Origin: an uncultured Clostridia bacterium
Lineage (GTDB): Bacteria; Bacillota; Clostridia; Christensenellales; Borkfalkiaceae
Direction: 5' to 3'
Assembly: GCA_934254755.1 (NCBI GenBank)
Contig: CAKQMM010000066.1
Coordinates: forward strand, 1 to 6,570
Length of the DNA: 6,570 nucleotides
Part shown: positions 6,201-6,570 of the stretch, piece after piece
How positions within the stretch are numbered: the first letter of the stretch is position 1
Layout: each line of letters opens with the position of its first letter
The notes under the pieces: model-generated
What the model was told of the DNA's origin: nothing
The model's input: the letters and a program-made list of their open reading frames with translations, nothing else
Database searches by the model: none
Translations under genes and position numbers: made by a program

Positions 6201-6570
6201 ATGGCAAAAAGTAAAAATAAAACCAAAAAAAGCAAAACTTACCTCATAGTTTTGCTCTTATCCGCGGTTATAAGCGGCGGGCTTTTTCTGGGCGCGGTTT
6301 TTAATTTGAGTAGAAGTGACGACGGGAGTTTATTAACCCTTATTCCGTCGCAAACGGCGTACATAATTTTAACCTTGCTTGCCATATTGCCGATACTGTC
6401 GCTCACCTTAATAGGCGTTTTGATTTTCGGCGGCAAAAATAAAGAGCCGCAGGTTATAAACATTAAAACGGACACGATAACCGCTTTAGGTCACGGCATA
6501 ACTGCGATAAACGGGGTAAGCTCGGCGAGCGAAGAAGATTCCGCGCCTATCCCGGGCGAAAGCGGGAAAG
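6201..6570 (+). CDS. Two-helix membrane protein, 3' partial, sharing the AAA+ protein's linker
   Basis: ATG 6201 follows the upstream TAA by two bases, with only a weak AAAGCGAG (6188-6195) as ribosome-binding site, which suggests translational coupling. The 123 visible residues are a lysine-rich N-terminus (1-12), helix 1 (14-34), a short polar loop and helix 2 (54-76), then a cytoplasmic GGKNK boundary. After that comes a linker whose last 25 residues (99-123) are identical to residues 63-87 of the AAA+ protein at 2931. The hairpin layout matches the module starting at 1403. The likeliest reading is a third paralog with an AAA-like domain beyond the window, but that domain is not seen. The identity could also mark an assembly join. 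Confidence 0.7.
   Translation, partial: MAKSKNKTKKSKTYLIVLLLSAVISGGLFLGAVFNLSRSDDGSLLTLIPSQTAYIILTLLAILPILSLTLIGVLIFGGKNKEPQVINIKTDTITALGHGITAINGVSSASEEDSAPIPGESGK
6494..6570 (+). repeat. 77-bp exact direct repeat, copy 2 (runs to the window end)
   Basis: Identical to 3116-3192 in sequence and reading phase, 3378 bases downstream. It follows a different membrane segment than copy 1. Because the window stops here, the shared stretch may be longer. Confidence 0.97.

Noticed and set aside
1..6570. CRISPR arrays, tRNA or rRNA genes, insertion sequences, inverted-repeat ends
   Set aside because: No regularly spaced repeats, cloverleaf-like sequence, transposase frame or terminal inverted repeats were seen; coding sequence fills nearly the whole window.

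Overview
The window is a tightly packed, single-direction (+ strand) gene run. It opens inside one gene and closes inside another, and has almost no intergenic DNA: gaps of 1, 40 and 2 bases. Balanced-to-low G+C, in-phase Shine-Dalgarno sites, TTG/ATG starts and the protein families present suggest an uncultured Bacillota/Clostridia-like gut-type bacterium. That assignment is an impression from style, not a measured result.

Region 1 (2-1402): the C-terminal part of a family 3 glycoside hydrolase (GH3, beta-glucosidase-like). It covers the end of the N-terminal barrel, the alpha/beta C-domain and the fibronectin III-like tail. The catalytic Asp lies upstream of the window. Region 2 (1403-2929): in the same uninterrupted reading frame comes a two-helix membrane hairpin and a cytoplasmic domain. 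That domain aligns from end to end with the AAA+ protein of the next gene but has lost Walker A, Walker B, sensor 1 and the arginine finger. A strong ribosome-binding site and a TTG at 1403 suggest this part may also be, or once have been, a separate gene. Region 3 (2931-4301): a membrane-anchored, catalytically intact AAA+ NTPase of the McrB/dynein-related type. Region 4 (4342-6198): a protein with a DUF2357-like N-terminal half, a long coiled coil, a basic C-terminal helix and a disordered tail. Region 5 (6201-6570): the start of another membrane protein. It has a two-helix hairpin like region 2, followed by a juxtamembrane linker identical in DNA (77 bp) to the linker of the region 3 gene. 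The window ends inside this identity.

Reading together: the window appears to hold a membrane-bound McrB-like machine. Its likely parts are an active AAA+ subunit, an inactive paralogous subunit, a DUF2357-like coiled-coil partner, and at least one more membrane subunit carrying the same linker. McrB-type ATPases paired with DUF2357-type partners are associated with defence-type loci, but here no nuclease is visible and the parts are membrane-tethered, so the role is open. The in-frame GH3 fusion and the exact 77-bp terminal repeat are the most intriguing points and also the two that most need an assembly check.
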